From the NCBI GenBank assembly GCA_963844175.1, contig CAWJNE010000022.1:310001-374000 (forward strand): DNA of 64,000 nt. The letters are read 5' to 3'. The translations under genes were made by a program, and so were the position numbers. This stretch comes from JALZMG01 sp963844175. Lineage in GTDB: Bacteria > Actinomycetota > Acidimicrobiia > Acidimicrobiales > Ilumatobacteraceae. Position 1 is the stretch's first letter. Every line of letters starts with the position of its first letter. Shown here piece after piece: positions 50,608 to 58,868 of this stretch. The notes beneath the pieces were generated by a model, which was not told the DNA's origin, did no database searches, and saw nothing but the letters and a program-made list of their open reading frames with translations.

Positions 50608-50650
50608 CTGGGCGAAGATCTCGCCAGCGTGTGGCGAGATCTCCGCCCAG
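50608..50650. repeat. 19-bp inverted repeat between divergent genes
   Basis: CTGGGCGAAGATCTCGCCA (50608-50626) and TGGCGAGATCTCCGCCCAG (50632-50650) are complementary apart from one position and are separated by GCGTG. It lies 33 nt upstream of the glycosyltransferase start and 48 nt upstream of the AbiEi/DUF559 gene. It could be an operator or a hairpin in a transcript; there is no T run. Confidence 0.6.
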
Positions 50651-50698
50651 ATCGACACGCCGATCCGCTTTCCACTCCTCACCGCGCCCAGGGTGGGT

Positions 50699-51688
50699 GT
50701 GGACCTCAGCCGCCTCGACCGGTTCGCTCGAGCTCACCACGGCCTGGTGACCCGGGCCGAGTTCCGGCGCGCCGGATTCTCGGACCGATCGTGGTACCGG
50801 GCTGCCGACCGAGGCCAGCTCGAGTTGTTGCACCCCGGTGTGGCGCGGATGTTCGGCGCCCGATCGAGCCAGGCCCAGACGGTCTGCGCAGCCGTACTCG
50901 CCGCTGGACGCGACGCGATCGCGTCGCACCGCTCGGCGGCGTGGCTCTGGGGCATCGCCTGTCGGCCGGACGATCCGGTCGACCTGTTGATGACGACTCG
51001 GGGCCGCCAGCCGATCGTCGCAGGTGCCGCCGTGCATCGCCCACGCGACCTGCTCGACCTCAATCCCGTGTTCCGCCAGGGCATTCCGACGACAAACATC
51101 CTCCGCACCTTGTGCGATCTCGGAGCACTCAAGCCCGGGGCCGTGAACATCGCGGTGGGCCACGTCGTGACCACGGGGATGGCTTCGCCGGCGTCACTGT
51201 GGCGGGCGATCGCGCGTCACCAGCGCCGCGGTCGACCCGGTGTGCCGGCGCTGCGCGTCGCCCTCAGCGGCTGGGTGCTCGACGGAAAGCCCGTCGACAG
51301 CGTGCTTGAACCAGCGATGCAGCAACTCCTGTCCCGTCACCGCTTGCCGCCCGCCGAGTTCCATCCGGTGATCAGCGGCTTCGAGGTCGACTTCAGGATC
51401 ATCGACAGCCCGATCATTCTGGAATGCGACGGATGGTCGACGCACGGGCTCGACCGCGACCAGTTCGAGCACGATCGTGCGCGCGATGCGGACCTCGGTG
51501 CCTGCGGCTTCGTCGTGCTGCGGTTCACCTACTGCGGAATCATCCGACGACCGGCCCGCGAAGCAGACCGCATCCGCCGCAACGTCGCCCGATGGGCGCC
51601 GCACCTCATCGCGCGCCCAGGAACGGGGGGCCCGAGGGGCGGCGGGTGGGGGGTCGGTGGCGGCGGTAGGCTTGTCGGTCGTGTCTGA
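50699..51688 (+). CDS. AbiEi-like N-terminal domain with DUF559 nuclease-like C terminus
   Basis: The protein has about 329 residues. The N-terminal segment LDRFARAHHGLVTRAEFRRAGFS and the next winged-helix part (WYRAADRGQLELLHPGVARM) match the AbiEi-type domain seen in type IV toxin-antitoxin antitoxins. The C-terminal part (FEVDFRIIDSPIILECDGWSTHGLDRDQFEHDRARDADL) is DUF559/Vsr-like, with D-x-E-x-D-type acids. This fusion is common in actinobacteria and usually lacks a partner toxin gene, as here. The start is GTG 50699 or 50693. The 3' end overlaps the ndk start by 8 nt. Confidence 0.72.
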   Translation: MDLSRLDRFARAHHGLVTRAEFRRAGFSDRSWYRAADRGQLELLHPGVARMFGARSSQAQTVCAAVLAAGRDAIASHRSAAWLWGIACRPDDPVDLLMTTRGRQPIVAGAAVHRPRDLLDLNPVFRQGIPTTNILRTLCDLGALKPGAVNIAVGHVVTTGMASPASLWRAIARHQRRGRPGVPALRVALSGWVLDGKPVDSVLEPAMQQLLSRHRLPPAEFHPVISGFEVDFRIIDSPIILECDGWSTHGLDRDQFEHDRARDADLGACGFVVLRFTYCGIIRRPAREADRIRRNVARWAPHLIARPGTGGPRGGGWGVGGGGRLVGRV

Positions 51689-52091
51689 TCGGACCTTGGT
51701 GCTGTTCAAGCCCGACGCTGTCGAGCGTGGGCTGGTCGGCACCATCCTCGCCCGATTCGAGGCCAAGGGGCTGCGGTTGGTCACGCTGGACCTCCGCATG
51801 CTCGACGACGACACCCTCTCCCGCCACTACGCCGAGCACGTCGGCAAGCCCTTCTACTCCGACCTCGTGGCCTTCATGAGCCGCGGGCCGGTGGTCGCCC
51901 TCGTCCTCGAGGGCCCGGAGAACACCTGGGAGGTCGTGCGTACCCTGATGGGGAGCACGAACCCCCGCAACGCCGCACCGGGAACGATCCGCGGCGACCT
52001 CGGGATCGAGCTCACGGAGAACCTCGTCCACGGCAGCGATTCGCTCGAATCGGCGGCGCGTGAGGTCTCCATCTTCTTCCCGGATCTATAA
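51681..52091 (+). CDS. ndk: nucleoside diphosphate kinase
   Basis: Ndk (136 residues) equilibrates nucleoside triphosphates through a phospho-histidine. The catalytic His is in NLVHGSDS, about residue 117, and TLVLFKPDAVERGLVG opens the fold. TAGGCT lies 8 nt before the GTG start, so the mRNA may be leaderless. Its 5' end overlaps the AbiEi/DUF559 frame. It sits upstream of mreB as in Streptomyces. Confidence 0.95.
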   Translation: MSDRTLVLFKPDAVERGLVGTILARFEAKGLRLVTLDLRMLDDDTLSRHYAEHVGKPFYSDLVAFMSRGPVVALVLEGPENTWEVVRTLMGSTNPRNAAPGTIRGDLGIELTENLVHGSDSLESAAREVSIFFPDL

Positions 52092-52153
52092 CATTCGACG
52101 ATCACGAGCAGCCAGGGGCGGCGGTCACTGACGCCCCTCGAAGGAGTGCCGGC

Positions 52154-53188
<1,035 letters not shown>

Positions 53189-53189
53189 C

Positions 53190-53277
53190 TGATGGCCTCG
53201 CTCGCTCCGAAGACACCGCTCGCTCGTCGGGCCGGGCAAGGCCGGCCCGACGTCGATCTTGTACGCTCGGGGACCGA
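53190..53277 (+). repeat. interspersed repeat, copy R1
   Basis: It begins one base after the mreB stop with TGATGGCCTCGCTCGCTC, carries a hairpin GTCGGGCCGG-GCAAGG-CCGGCCCGAC, and ends near GCTCGGGGACC. It is arranged in tandem with R2. The hairpin may serve as a terminator or RNA-processing site. Confidence 0.65.
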
Positions 53278-53279
53278 GT

Positions 53280-53377
53280 TGATGGCCTCGTTCGCTCGAA
53301 GACTCGCTCGCTCGGCTGGGTCGGACAAGGCCGACCTGACCATGCACGCTCGCTGCGGCACGAACGCTCGGGAACCG
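53280..53377 (+). repeat. interspersed repeat, copy R2
   Basis: This second tandem copy starts TTGATGGCCTCGTTCGCTC and has the hairpin GGTCGG-ACAAGG-CCGACC, whose stem bases differ from R1 but pair. It ends CGAACGCTCGGGAACC. It lies 32 nt upstream of mreC. Confidence 0.65.
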
Positions 53378-53409
53378 GGCGCGACGAGCGTGCTGCGTCT
53401 CGCTGACAG

Positions 53410-54546
53410 ATGCCGATCTACACCCCCGGGCGGCGCCGGGCGATCCTGCTGCTCTTGTTGACGTCGGCCCTGCTGCTGACGCTCGACCTGCGCGGCACGG
53501 CGATCCTCGACACCGCTCGCGAGGGCTTCCAGAAGGCGATGGAGCCGTTCGAGGCGGCCGCCGAGGTGGTCACCAACCCGATCCGCAACGCGTGGCGCGG
53601 GATCACGGACTACGAGGAGCTGGAGCAGGAGAACCTGGCGCTGCAGGAAGAGCTGGAAGGCCAGCGCGCCGACCAGATCGGCGGGCGGGCGGCGATCCAG
53701 GCCTACGAGGAGCTGCTGGCCCTCAACCAGCTGCCGTCGCTCAGCGACTACGCCACCGTGACCGCCGCCGTCGAGGGGGAGAGCCCCGGCAACCTCGACC
53801 AGATCATCGAGATCAACAAGGGCCGCAACGACGGCATCGACGTCGGCATGGCCGTGGTCACGTCGGCCGGGCTGGTCGGCAAGGTGACCGAGCCGCTGCT
53901 GCCAGATCGGGCCTACGTGATGCTGATGAGCGACCCCCGGTACGTGCTCACCGTGAAGGTCGTCGCACCACCGCCCCCGTCGACCACGGTCCCGGCCAAC
54001 TCCGGACCGGCCACCGGCACCACCGTCGCCGGGTCCGACAGCAGCGTGCCCTCGTCGACGGGCGGCCCGGTCAACGCCTCGACCTCGACGTCCGAGGAGA
54101 CCACCACGACCGAGTCCACGACCACGACCAGCACGACGGCCGTCCCGACGACCGGCGAACCGCTGGAACCGGGCGAGACGACGTCGTCGACGACCACGAC
54201 GACGATCCCGGCCACGACGACCACCAACCCGCAGCGGGACACGGGCCGCCTGTCCGGGCAGGGCCCCGACAACTTCCCGCAGATCGACTTCATCCAGGAC
54301 GATCCAGGCTTCGGCCGGCCGACGGTCGGCGACATCGTCCTGACTGCGGGTGGCACGACCGGCTTGGCGCCTCCGGACATCCCCGTCGGCCTGATCGAGA
54401 ACGTGATCGCCCGGTCGACGGCTGATGGGCCGCTGCTCGAGGTGAATCCCTTGGCCGACCTCGACGAGCTGCAGTTCGTCAAGGTCGTGCTGTACAAGCC
54501 GAGCTCCGAGGTCGAGGCGCCGATCGACACCCAGGCCGGCGACTGA
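53410..54546 (+). CDS. mreC: rod shape-determining protein MreC with Thr/Ser-rich insert
   Basis: MreC (378 residues) is a periplasmic scaffold of the elongasome. A transmembrane helix is at about 10-30 (AILLLLLTSALLLTLDL), a coiled coil at about 65-105, and the beta domain starts with AVEGESPGNLDQIIEINKG. Between two halves of the beta domain lies a low-complexity insert of about 90 residues (roughly 184-277), dominated by Thr, Ser and Pro. After it, GRPTVGDIVLTAGGTTGLAP resumes the family pattern. Such an insert is not usual for MreC and might be glycosylated or span the wall. It overlaps mreD by 1 nt. Confidence 0.88.
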   Translation: MPIYTPGRRRAILLLLLTSALLLTLDLRGTAILDTAREGFQKAMEPFEAAAEVVTNPIRNAWRGITDYEELEQENLALQEELEGQRADQIGGRAAIQAYEELLALNQLPSLSDYATVTAAVEGESPGNLDQIIEINKGRNDGIDVGMAVVTSAGLVGKVTEPLLPDRAYVMLMSDPRYVLTVKVVAPPPPSTTVPANSGPATGTTVAGSDSSVPSSTGGPVNASTSTSEETTTTESTTTTSTTAVPTTGEPLEPGETTSSTTTTTIPATTTTNPQRDTGRLSGQGPDNFPQIDFIQDDPGFGRPTVGDIVLTAGGTTGLAPPDIPVGLIENVIARSTADGPLLEVNPLADLDELQFVKVVLYKPSSEVEAPIDTQAGD

Positions 54547-55085
54547 TGCTGATGTCGTTGATCCAGGGACCGCTGCTGCGGCTGGTCTCCGTCGGTCTCG
54601 TCCTGCTGGCGCTGCAGCGGACGCTGTTCACCGACCTCACGCCGTTCGGCGTGGTCGTCCAGGTGATGCTGGCCCTCGCGGCGGCGGCCGGCGCGGCCAG
54701 CGGTCCGCAGAAGGGCGCGCTGGCCGGCTTCGTGCTGGGGTTGATGTACGACCTCGGGTCGAACACGCCGCTCGGATCCTCCTCGATCACGATGGGTCTC
54801 GCCGGGTTCACCGCCGGCTACGTGATGTCGTTGACCGTCGATCCGCAGTGGTGGCTGGCGGCGATCTTCACCGGTCTCGGTGCCGCCGTCGGTGAGGCTG
54901 CGGTGCCCGTCGTGCGGGCGTTCATCGGCGAAGAGCAGGCCTTCGGCCCCCGCTACGGGGTCGCCGTCGCCGTCGTCGCCGGCGCGGCGATGGTGCTCAG
55001 CCCCTTGTTCGTGCCGCTCGGACGATGGTGCATGCGCATCAAGCGGGTCGAGTGGCGCGCCGTGCCGCAGGAGTCGAGCGCGTGA
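54546..55085 (+). CDS. mreD: rod shape-determining membrane protein MreD
   Basis: This integral membrane protein of 179 residues has five to six helices. The pattern LTPFGVVVQVMLALAAAAG, then GFVLGLMYDLGSNTPLGSSSI, matches MreD. It starts at ATG 54546 overlapping the mreC stop. It probably links MreC to PBP2/RodA. Repeat copy R4 lies directly behind its stop. Confidence 0.85.
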   Translation: MLMSLIQGPLLRLVSVGLVLLALQRTLFTDLTPFGVVVQVMLALAAAAGAASGPQKGALAGFVLGLMYDLGSNTPLGSSSITMGLAGFTAGYVMSLTVDPQWWLAAIFTGLGAAVGEAAVPVVRAFIGEEQAFGPRYGVAVAVVAGAAMVLSPLFVPLGRWCMRIKRVEWRAVPQESSA

Positions 55086-55118
55086 GCGAGCGAGTCTTCG
55101 AGCGAGCGAACCATCAAG
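55083..55118 (-). repeat. interspersed repeat, partial copy R4 (reverse)
   Basis: On the minus strand CTTGATGGTTCGCTCGCTCG and the following bases match the 5' part of R2 and R3. The hairpin and tail are missing. It overlaps the last codon of mreD and is inverted relative to the other copies. Confidence 0.55.
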
Positions 55119-55130
55119 CACGGTCTTCGG

Positions 55131-55191
55131 TTCATTGGTGCACCCCAGCATGCTGGGATCGCTTCGCACATCGACAGGGTGCACCAGTGAA
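55131..55191. repeat. long inverted repeat with nested palindrome
   Basis: TTCATTGGTGCACCC (55131-55145) pairs with GGGTGCACCAGTGAA (55177-55191), 14 of 15 positions, around a 31-nt interval. A perfect 14-bp palindrome CCCAGCATGCTGGG lies at 55144-55157. It sits in the gap between mreD and the PBP2 gene, 36 nt before the latter. Confidence 0.6.
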
Positions 55192-55214
55192 CGGACGATC
55201 GCCCACCGAGGGAG

Positions 55215-55220
55215 CAGACT
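55215..55220 (+). promoter_or_regulatory. putative -10 box of the PBP2 gene
   Basis: CAGACT ends exactly 6 nt before the ATG at 55227, like the boxes before the S4 gene (CAGACT) and methionine aminopeptidase gene (TAGACT). It suggests an internal leaderless promoter within the elongasome cluster. Confidence 0.4.
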
Positions 55221-55226
55221 CGCGTC

Positions 55227-57443
55227 ATGGCTGCTGACAAGCGGGCTGCTCGGCTGGGGGTCCTGGCCCTCGTGGCCACCCTGCTGTTCGGGGCCGTCGG
55301 GACGCGCCTGTGGTTCCTGCAGACGGTGCAAGCCGACTCGCTGCAGGCCACGGTCGACCAGAGCAAGGTCCGCACGATCCCGCTGATCCCGGAGCGGGGT
55401 CGCATCTTCGATGCCACCGGCCGCATCCTCGCCGACAACGACCGCCTCCTGGTGGCCACCGTCGACTGGGAGGTGATGCGCCGCGACACCGACCGCGCCG
55501 AGCTGTTCAGCCGACTGTCCGGATGGTTGGAGATGCCGGTCGCCGAGATGGAGGAGCGCTACGACAGCGAGCTGTACAGCCGCTACCGGCCGATGCCGCT
55601 GAAGGAGGACGTGCGCGAGGACGTGGCCATCGCCCTCGGCGAACGGGCCGAGGACTTCCCCGGGGTCACGGTGGAGACCGAATGGGAGCGGACCTACCCG
55701 TACGCCCCCCTGGCCAGCCACGTGCTCGGCTACATGGGAGCGATCACCGAGGAGGACGCCGACAAGTACGAGGCACTCGGGTACGACATCAGCAAGGGCG
55801 GCGAGAACGTCGGTCGCAGCGGCATCGAGCTGAGCATGGAAGAGGTCCTGCACGGGAAGTGGGGTGAGCGCATCGTCGAGGTCGACGCCCGCAACCGCAT
55901 CGTGCGCGAGATCAGCCGGCGCGAGCCGGTCAACGGCAACGACATCCAGCTGTCCATCAACCTCGACTGGCAGCAGTACGCCGAGCGGGTGCTGCAGACG
56001 CAGCTGCAGTACCGCAAGCAGTTCTTCGTCAACAACTTCCTCACCGCGCTCGACGGGACCAAGACCCCGATCGACCCGACCCAACCCGAGCAGGTGCCGT
56101 ACAAGGCCCCAGCCGGCTCGGTGATCGTGATGAACCAGGAGACCGGCCAGATCGGGGCGATGGCCAGCTTCCCGACCTTCGACAACCGCTGGTTCAACGC
56201 CGAGGTGCCCGACGACAAGTTCGATCAGCTGTTCCCCCGGCCGATCCCTGGCGGCGCGCCGGTGGATCCCGACCTGTCGAGCCTGACCAACCGGGCCGTG
56301 CAGGGCCAGTACAACATGGGCTCGGCGTTCAAGGTGTTCATCGCCTACGCCGCCCTGGCCACCGGGCTGATCAACTCCGGCACGGAGTACGACGACCAGG
56401 GCACCTACACGATCTCTCGGATCGATCCGGCGCAATGCCAGACGAACGGCGGGCCGTTCGACTGCGAGTACCGAAACTCCCTGTGTGGGAACTTGCCCTG
56501 CGTCTACGGGTTGGTCAACGTGGCCGAGTCGCTGGCCGTCTCGAGCGACGCGTTCTACTACAAGCTCGGCGAGGACTTCTTCTACGCCGCCGGCACGCAG
56601 CTGCAGGACCAGGTCCGTCAATTCGGCTTCGGTGCCGACACCGGAATCGACCTCCCGTTCGAGTTCGACGGTCGGGTGCCGACGAACGAGCTGAAGGCCG
56701 ATCTGCTGGCACGCGGCGTGCTGAGCGATACCGAGATCCCCACGGTCACGCCCGGCGACCTCCTGCAGATGGCCATCGGGCAGGGCCTGATGGCCGCCTC
56801 GCCGATCCAGGTCGCCGTCGGTTACGCGGCCATCGCCAACGGTGGCGACGTGTTGTCGCCCAAGGTCGTGCAGACGATCTACGCCCCCGAGGTACCGGAC
56901 GGCGAGCCCGGCTACGCCGACGTCGCCGCCGGCACGGTCGTCGACGGGTTCGTGCCGGAAGCCCGCCCGATCCCGATGCCCGGCGAGGTGCGCGACCCCA
57001 TCGTCGAGGGCACCCGCCGCAACATCCTCGGTCCGGGGCTGAACAACCGGTCCACGACGGCCGAGGAGCTGTTCGAGATCGGCTACCCGGAGGATCTGGG
57101 CGCCATCCCGATCGCCGGGAAGACCGGGACCGCCCAGGGGCAGTTCAACTACCCGTGGAACGATTCGTCGGCGTTCGCCGCCTACAGCCTCGATCCCAAC
57201 CGTCCGTACACGGTGGTGTCCTACCTGGAGAAGGCCGGCTTCGGATCGCTCGGGGCGGCGCCGGTGGTCAAATGCATGTACCTGGCGCTCGGCGGGCAGG
57301 TCCCGATGGACCCGGTGTCGATCTCCGACCCCCTCGACGTGACGAGCGAGGTGGCCGCCGAGCCGCTGGCACCGGTGGACATGACGTGCGGGGTCAGCGG
57401 GGACACGGATGCTGCCCTCACCCGTCCCGCCGGCGGGGACTGA
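55227..57443 (+). CDS. mrdA: penicillin-binding protein 2, elongation transpeptidase
   Basis: This is a class B PBP of 738 residues. It has an N-terminal membrane anchor (LGVLALVATLLFGAVG), a pedestal domain starting IPLIPERGRIFDATGRILADN, and a transpeptidase domain with S366-x-x-K369 (GSAFK), S439-S440-D441 and K632-T-G. It cross-links peptidoglycan with RodA. The length is slightly above the usual 600-650 residues because of inserts around residues 270-300. It follows mreD after a repeat-bearing gap of about 140 nt. Confidence 0.94.
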   Translation: MAADKRAARLGVLALVATLLFGAVGTRLWFLQTVQADSLQATVDQSKVRTIPLIPERGRIFDATGRILADNDRLLVATVDWEVMRRDTDRAELFSRLSGWLEMPVAEMEERYDSELYSRYRPMPLKEDVREDVAIALGERAEDFPGVTVETEWERTYPYAPLASHVLGYMGAITEEDADKYEALGYDISKGGENVGRSGIELSMEEVLHGKWGERIVEVDARNRIVREISRREPVNGNDIQLSINLDWQQYAERVLQTQLQYRKQFFVNNFLTALDGTKTPIDPTQPEQVPYKAPAGSVIVMNQETGQIGAMASFPTFDNRWFNAEVPDDKFDQLFPRPIPGGAPVDPDLSSLTNRAVQGQYNMGSAFKVFIAYAALATGLINSGTEYDDQGTYTISRIDPAQCQTNGGPFDCEYRNSLCGNLPCVYGLVNVAESLAVSSDAFYYKLGEDFFYAAGTQLQDQVRQFGFGADTGIDLPFEFDGRVPTNELKADLLARGVLSDTEIPTVTPGDLLQMAIGQGLMAASPIQVAVGYAAIANGGDVLSPKVVQTIYAPEVPDGEPGYADVAAGTVVDGFVPEARPIPMPGEVRDPIVEGTRRNILGPGLNNRSTTAEELFEIGYPEDLGAIPIAGKTGTAQGQFNYPWNDSSAFAAYSLDPNRPYTVVSYLEKAGFGSLGAAPVVKCMYLALGGQVPMDPVSISDPLDVTSEVAAEPLAPVDMTCGVSGDTDAALTRPAGGD

Positions 57444-57463
57444 GCGCTCCGTTGGGCCTCTCG

Positions 57464-58612
57464 ATGCTCCAGCGCAAACCCGATTCGGGGCTCGGCAACA
57501 TCCGGGCCAGCCCGGCCGCGGCGCGCCGCAACATCGACTGGGTGCTGCTGTCGGCACAGGGCGCGCTGACGGTGATCGGGTGCTTCATCGTCTACTCGGC
57601 CACGAGAACACGCACCGCCGACCCCTACCAGTTCGTCACCCGGCAGGTCATCTTCGCCATCGCCGCCGTCCTCGCCCTGGTGATCGTGATGGCCATCGAC
57701 TACGAGTGGCTCAAACACCAGGCCCGCCGGCTCTACGTGCTGATGCTCGTCGTGCTGGTCGGCCTGGCGGCGATCAATGTTGCCGGCTCCAGCGAGGACG
57801 CCGTCCTGGCCATCGAGCTCGGCCCGATCCAGATCCAACCGGCTGAGTTCGCCAAGTTCGCCGTCCTGCTCGCCGTGTGCGCCTACCTCAGCGACGAGCG
57901 CGCCGACGCCGTGTCGTATCCGCGGTTCCTCGGATCGTTGATCATCGTCGGGCTCCCGGCCGGCCTGATCGTCCTCCAGCCCGACCTCGGGACGGCGTCC
58001 GTCATCGTCGCCATGGCGATGGGGGTCCTCCTCGTCGCCGGCGCCAAGGCGCGCTACATCTTCGTCGTCAGCCTGCTCTCGCTGGCCACGGTCGGGGCGA
58101 CGCTGATCAGTGGCCTGGTCAACCAGTACCAGCTGGAGCGGGTGCGCGTCTTCTTCGACGAGAACAACCCGGATCTCGCCGACCAGACGTTCCAGGTCAC
58201 CAACGCCCTGCGCGCCGTCGGCACCGGCGGGCTGTTCGGCAAGGGGTGGTTGCAGGGCCCGCTGACCAACGGCCGGGACATCCCGGTGCTCTGGGCCGAC
58301 TTCCCGTTCGCCGCGGTCGGCGAGCAGTTCGGCATGTTCGGTTGCGCGCTGCTGCTGACGCTGTTCGTCGTCGTGCTGGTGCGCATCTGGCGGATCGCCC
58401 ACCTGTCCAAGGACCTGCTCGGCACGTACCTCTGTGCCGGCGTGTTCACGATGCTGCTGTGGCAGGTGTTCCAGAACATCGGGATGACGCTCAAGATCAT
58501 GCCGGTCACCGGGCTCCCGATGCCCTTCATCTCCTACGGGGGATCCGGCTTGATCACCTGGTTCGCGCTCCTCGGGCTCGTCCAGAGCGTGCACATGCGC
58601 CGGATGGCCTGA
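57464..58612 (+). CDS. rodA: SEDS glycosyltransferase RodA
   Basis: This SEDS polymerase of about 382 residues has ten hydrophobic helices. Typical segments are GPIQIQPAEFAKFAVLLAVCAYLS, LIVLQPDLGTASVIVA, and near the end LPMPFISYGGSGLITWF. It polymerises glycan strands with PBP2. ATG 57464 is used; the TTG at 57452 is in frame and possible. It follows the PBP2 gene by about 20 nt. Confidence 0.93.
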   Translation: MLQRKPDSGLGNIRASPAAARRNIDWVLLSAQGALTVIGCFIVYSATRTRTADPYQFVTRQVIFAIAAVLALVIVMAIDYEWLKHQARRLYVLMLVVLVGLAAINVAGSSEDAVLAIELGPIQIQPAEFAKFAVLLAVCAYLSDERADAVSYPRFLGSLIIVGLPAGLIVLQPDLGTASVIVAMAMGVLLVAGAKARYIFVVSLLSLATVGATLISGLVNQYQLERVRVFFDENNPDLADQTFQVTNALRAVGTGGLFGKGWLQGPLTNGRDIPVLWADFPFAAVGEQFGMFGCALLLTLFVVVLVRIWRIAHLSKDLLGTYLCAGVFTMLLWQVFQNIGMTLKIMPVTGLPMPFISYGGSGLITWFALLGLVQSVHMRRMA

Positions 58613-58656
58613 CACCACGGCAGGCGAGAACGCATCTGGTGCCAGCCCTGCGGGGC

Positions 58657-58662
58657 TAGGCT
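58657..58662 (+). promoter_or_regulatory. putative -10 box of the RNase E/G transcript
   Basis: TAGGCT lies 45 nt after the rodA stop. A transcript starting near 58669-58673 would carry a leader of roughly 200 nt before the RNase E/G gene, in contrast to the leaderless pattern of many neighbours. Confidence 0.4.
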
Positions 58663-58737
58663 GTACCACGCCATGACCGCACGCTGGGCGCGGGACCTCC
58701 CGCCTCTCGACCAGCAGCAGCGACGGGCGAGTAGGAC

Positions 58738-58783
58738 TCGAACCCCGCAGTGCCAGCCGTCCGAGGACGGCGCACGGGTTCGA
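58738..58783 (+). promoter_or_regulatory. long structured hairpin in RNase E/G leader
   Basis: TCGAACCC pairs with GGGTTCGA (8 bp), GTGC with GCAC (4 bp) and GCCGTC with GACGGC (6 bp), around the tetraloop CGAG. Bulges CGCA and CA lie on the left side only. This makes an 18-bp stem in the leader. In E. coli, rne leader structures mediate autoregulation by RNase E, so a similar role is plausible here by analogy. Confidence 0.5.
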
Positions 58784-58868
58784 TCGATCGAGCAGGCGAC
58801 CCACCAGCACCTCGTGTTGGCGCAGCTGGGGGTCGGCCGAGTGCCCGCTGGGCACACCAGAAGGGACG

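Noticed and set aside
53913..57557. A 1,214-codon open frame on the minus strand
   Set aside because: It is antisense to mreC, mreD and the PBP2 gene, has low-complexity Val/Gly/Arg composition and no domain; it is a by-product of high GC codon use.
58720..58790. tRNA-like sequence in the RNase E/G leader (GGTTCGA-type T-arm on both strands)
   Set aside because: No acceptor stem or seven-base anticodon loop can be formed; the bases fold better as one long hairpin.
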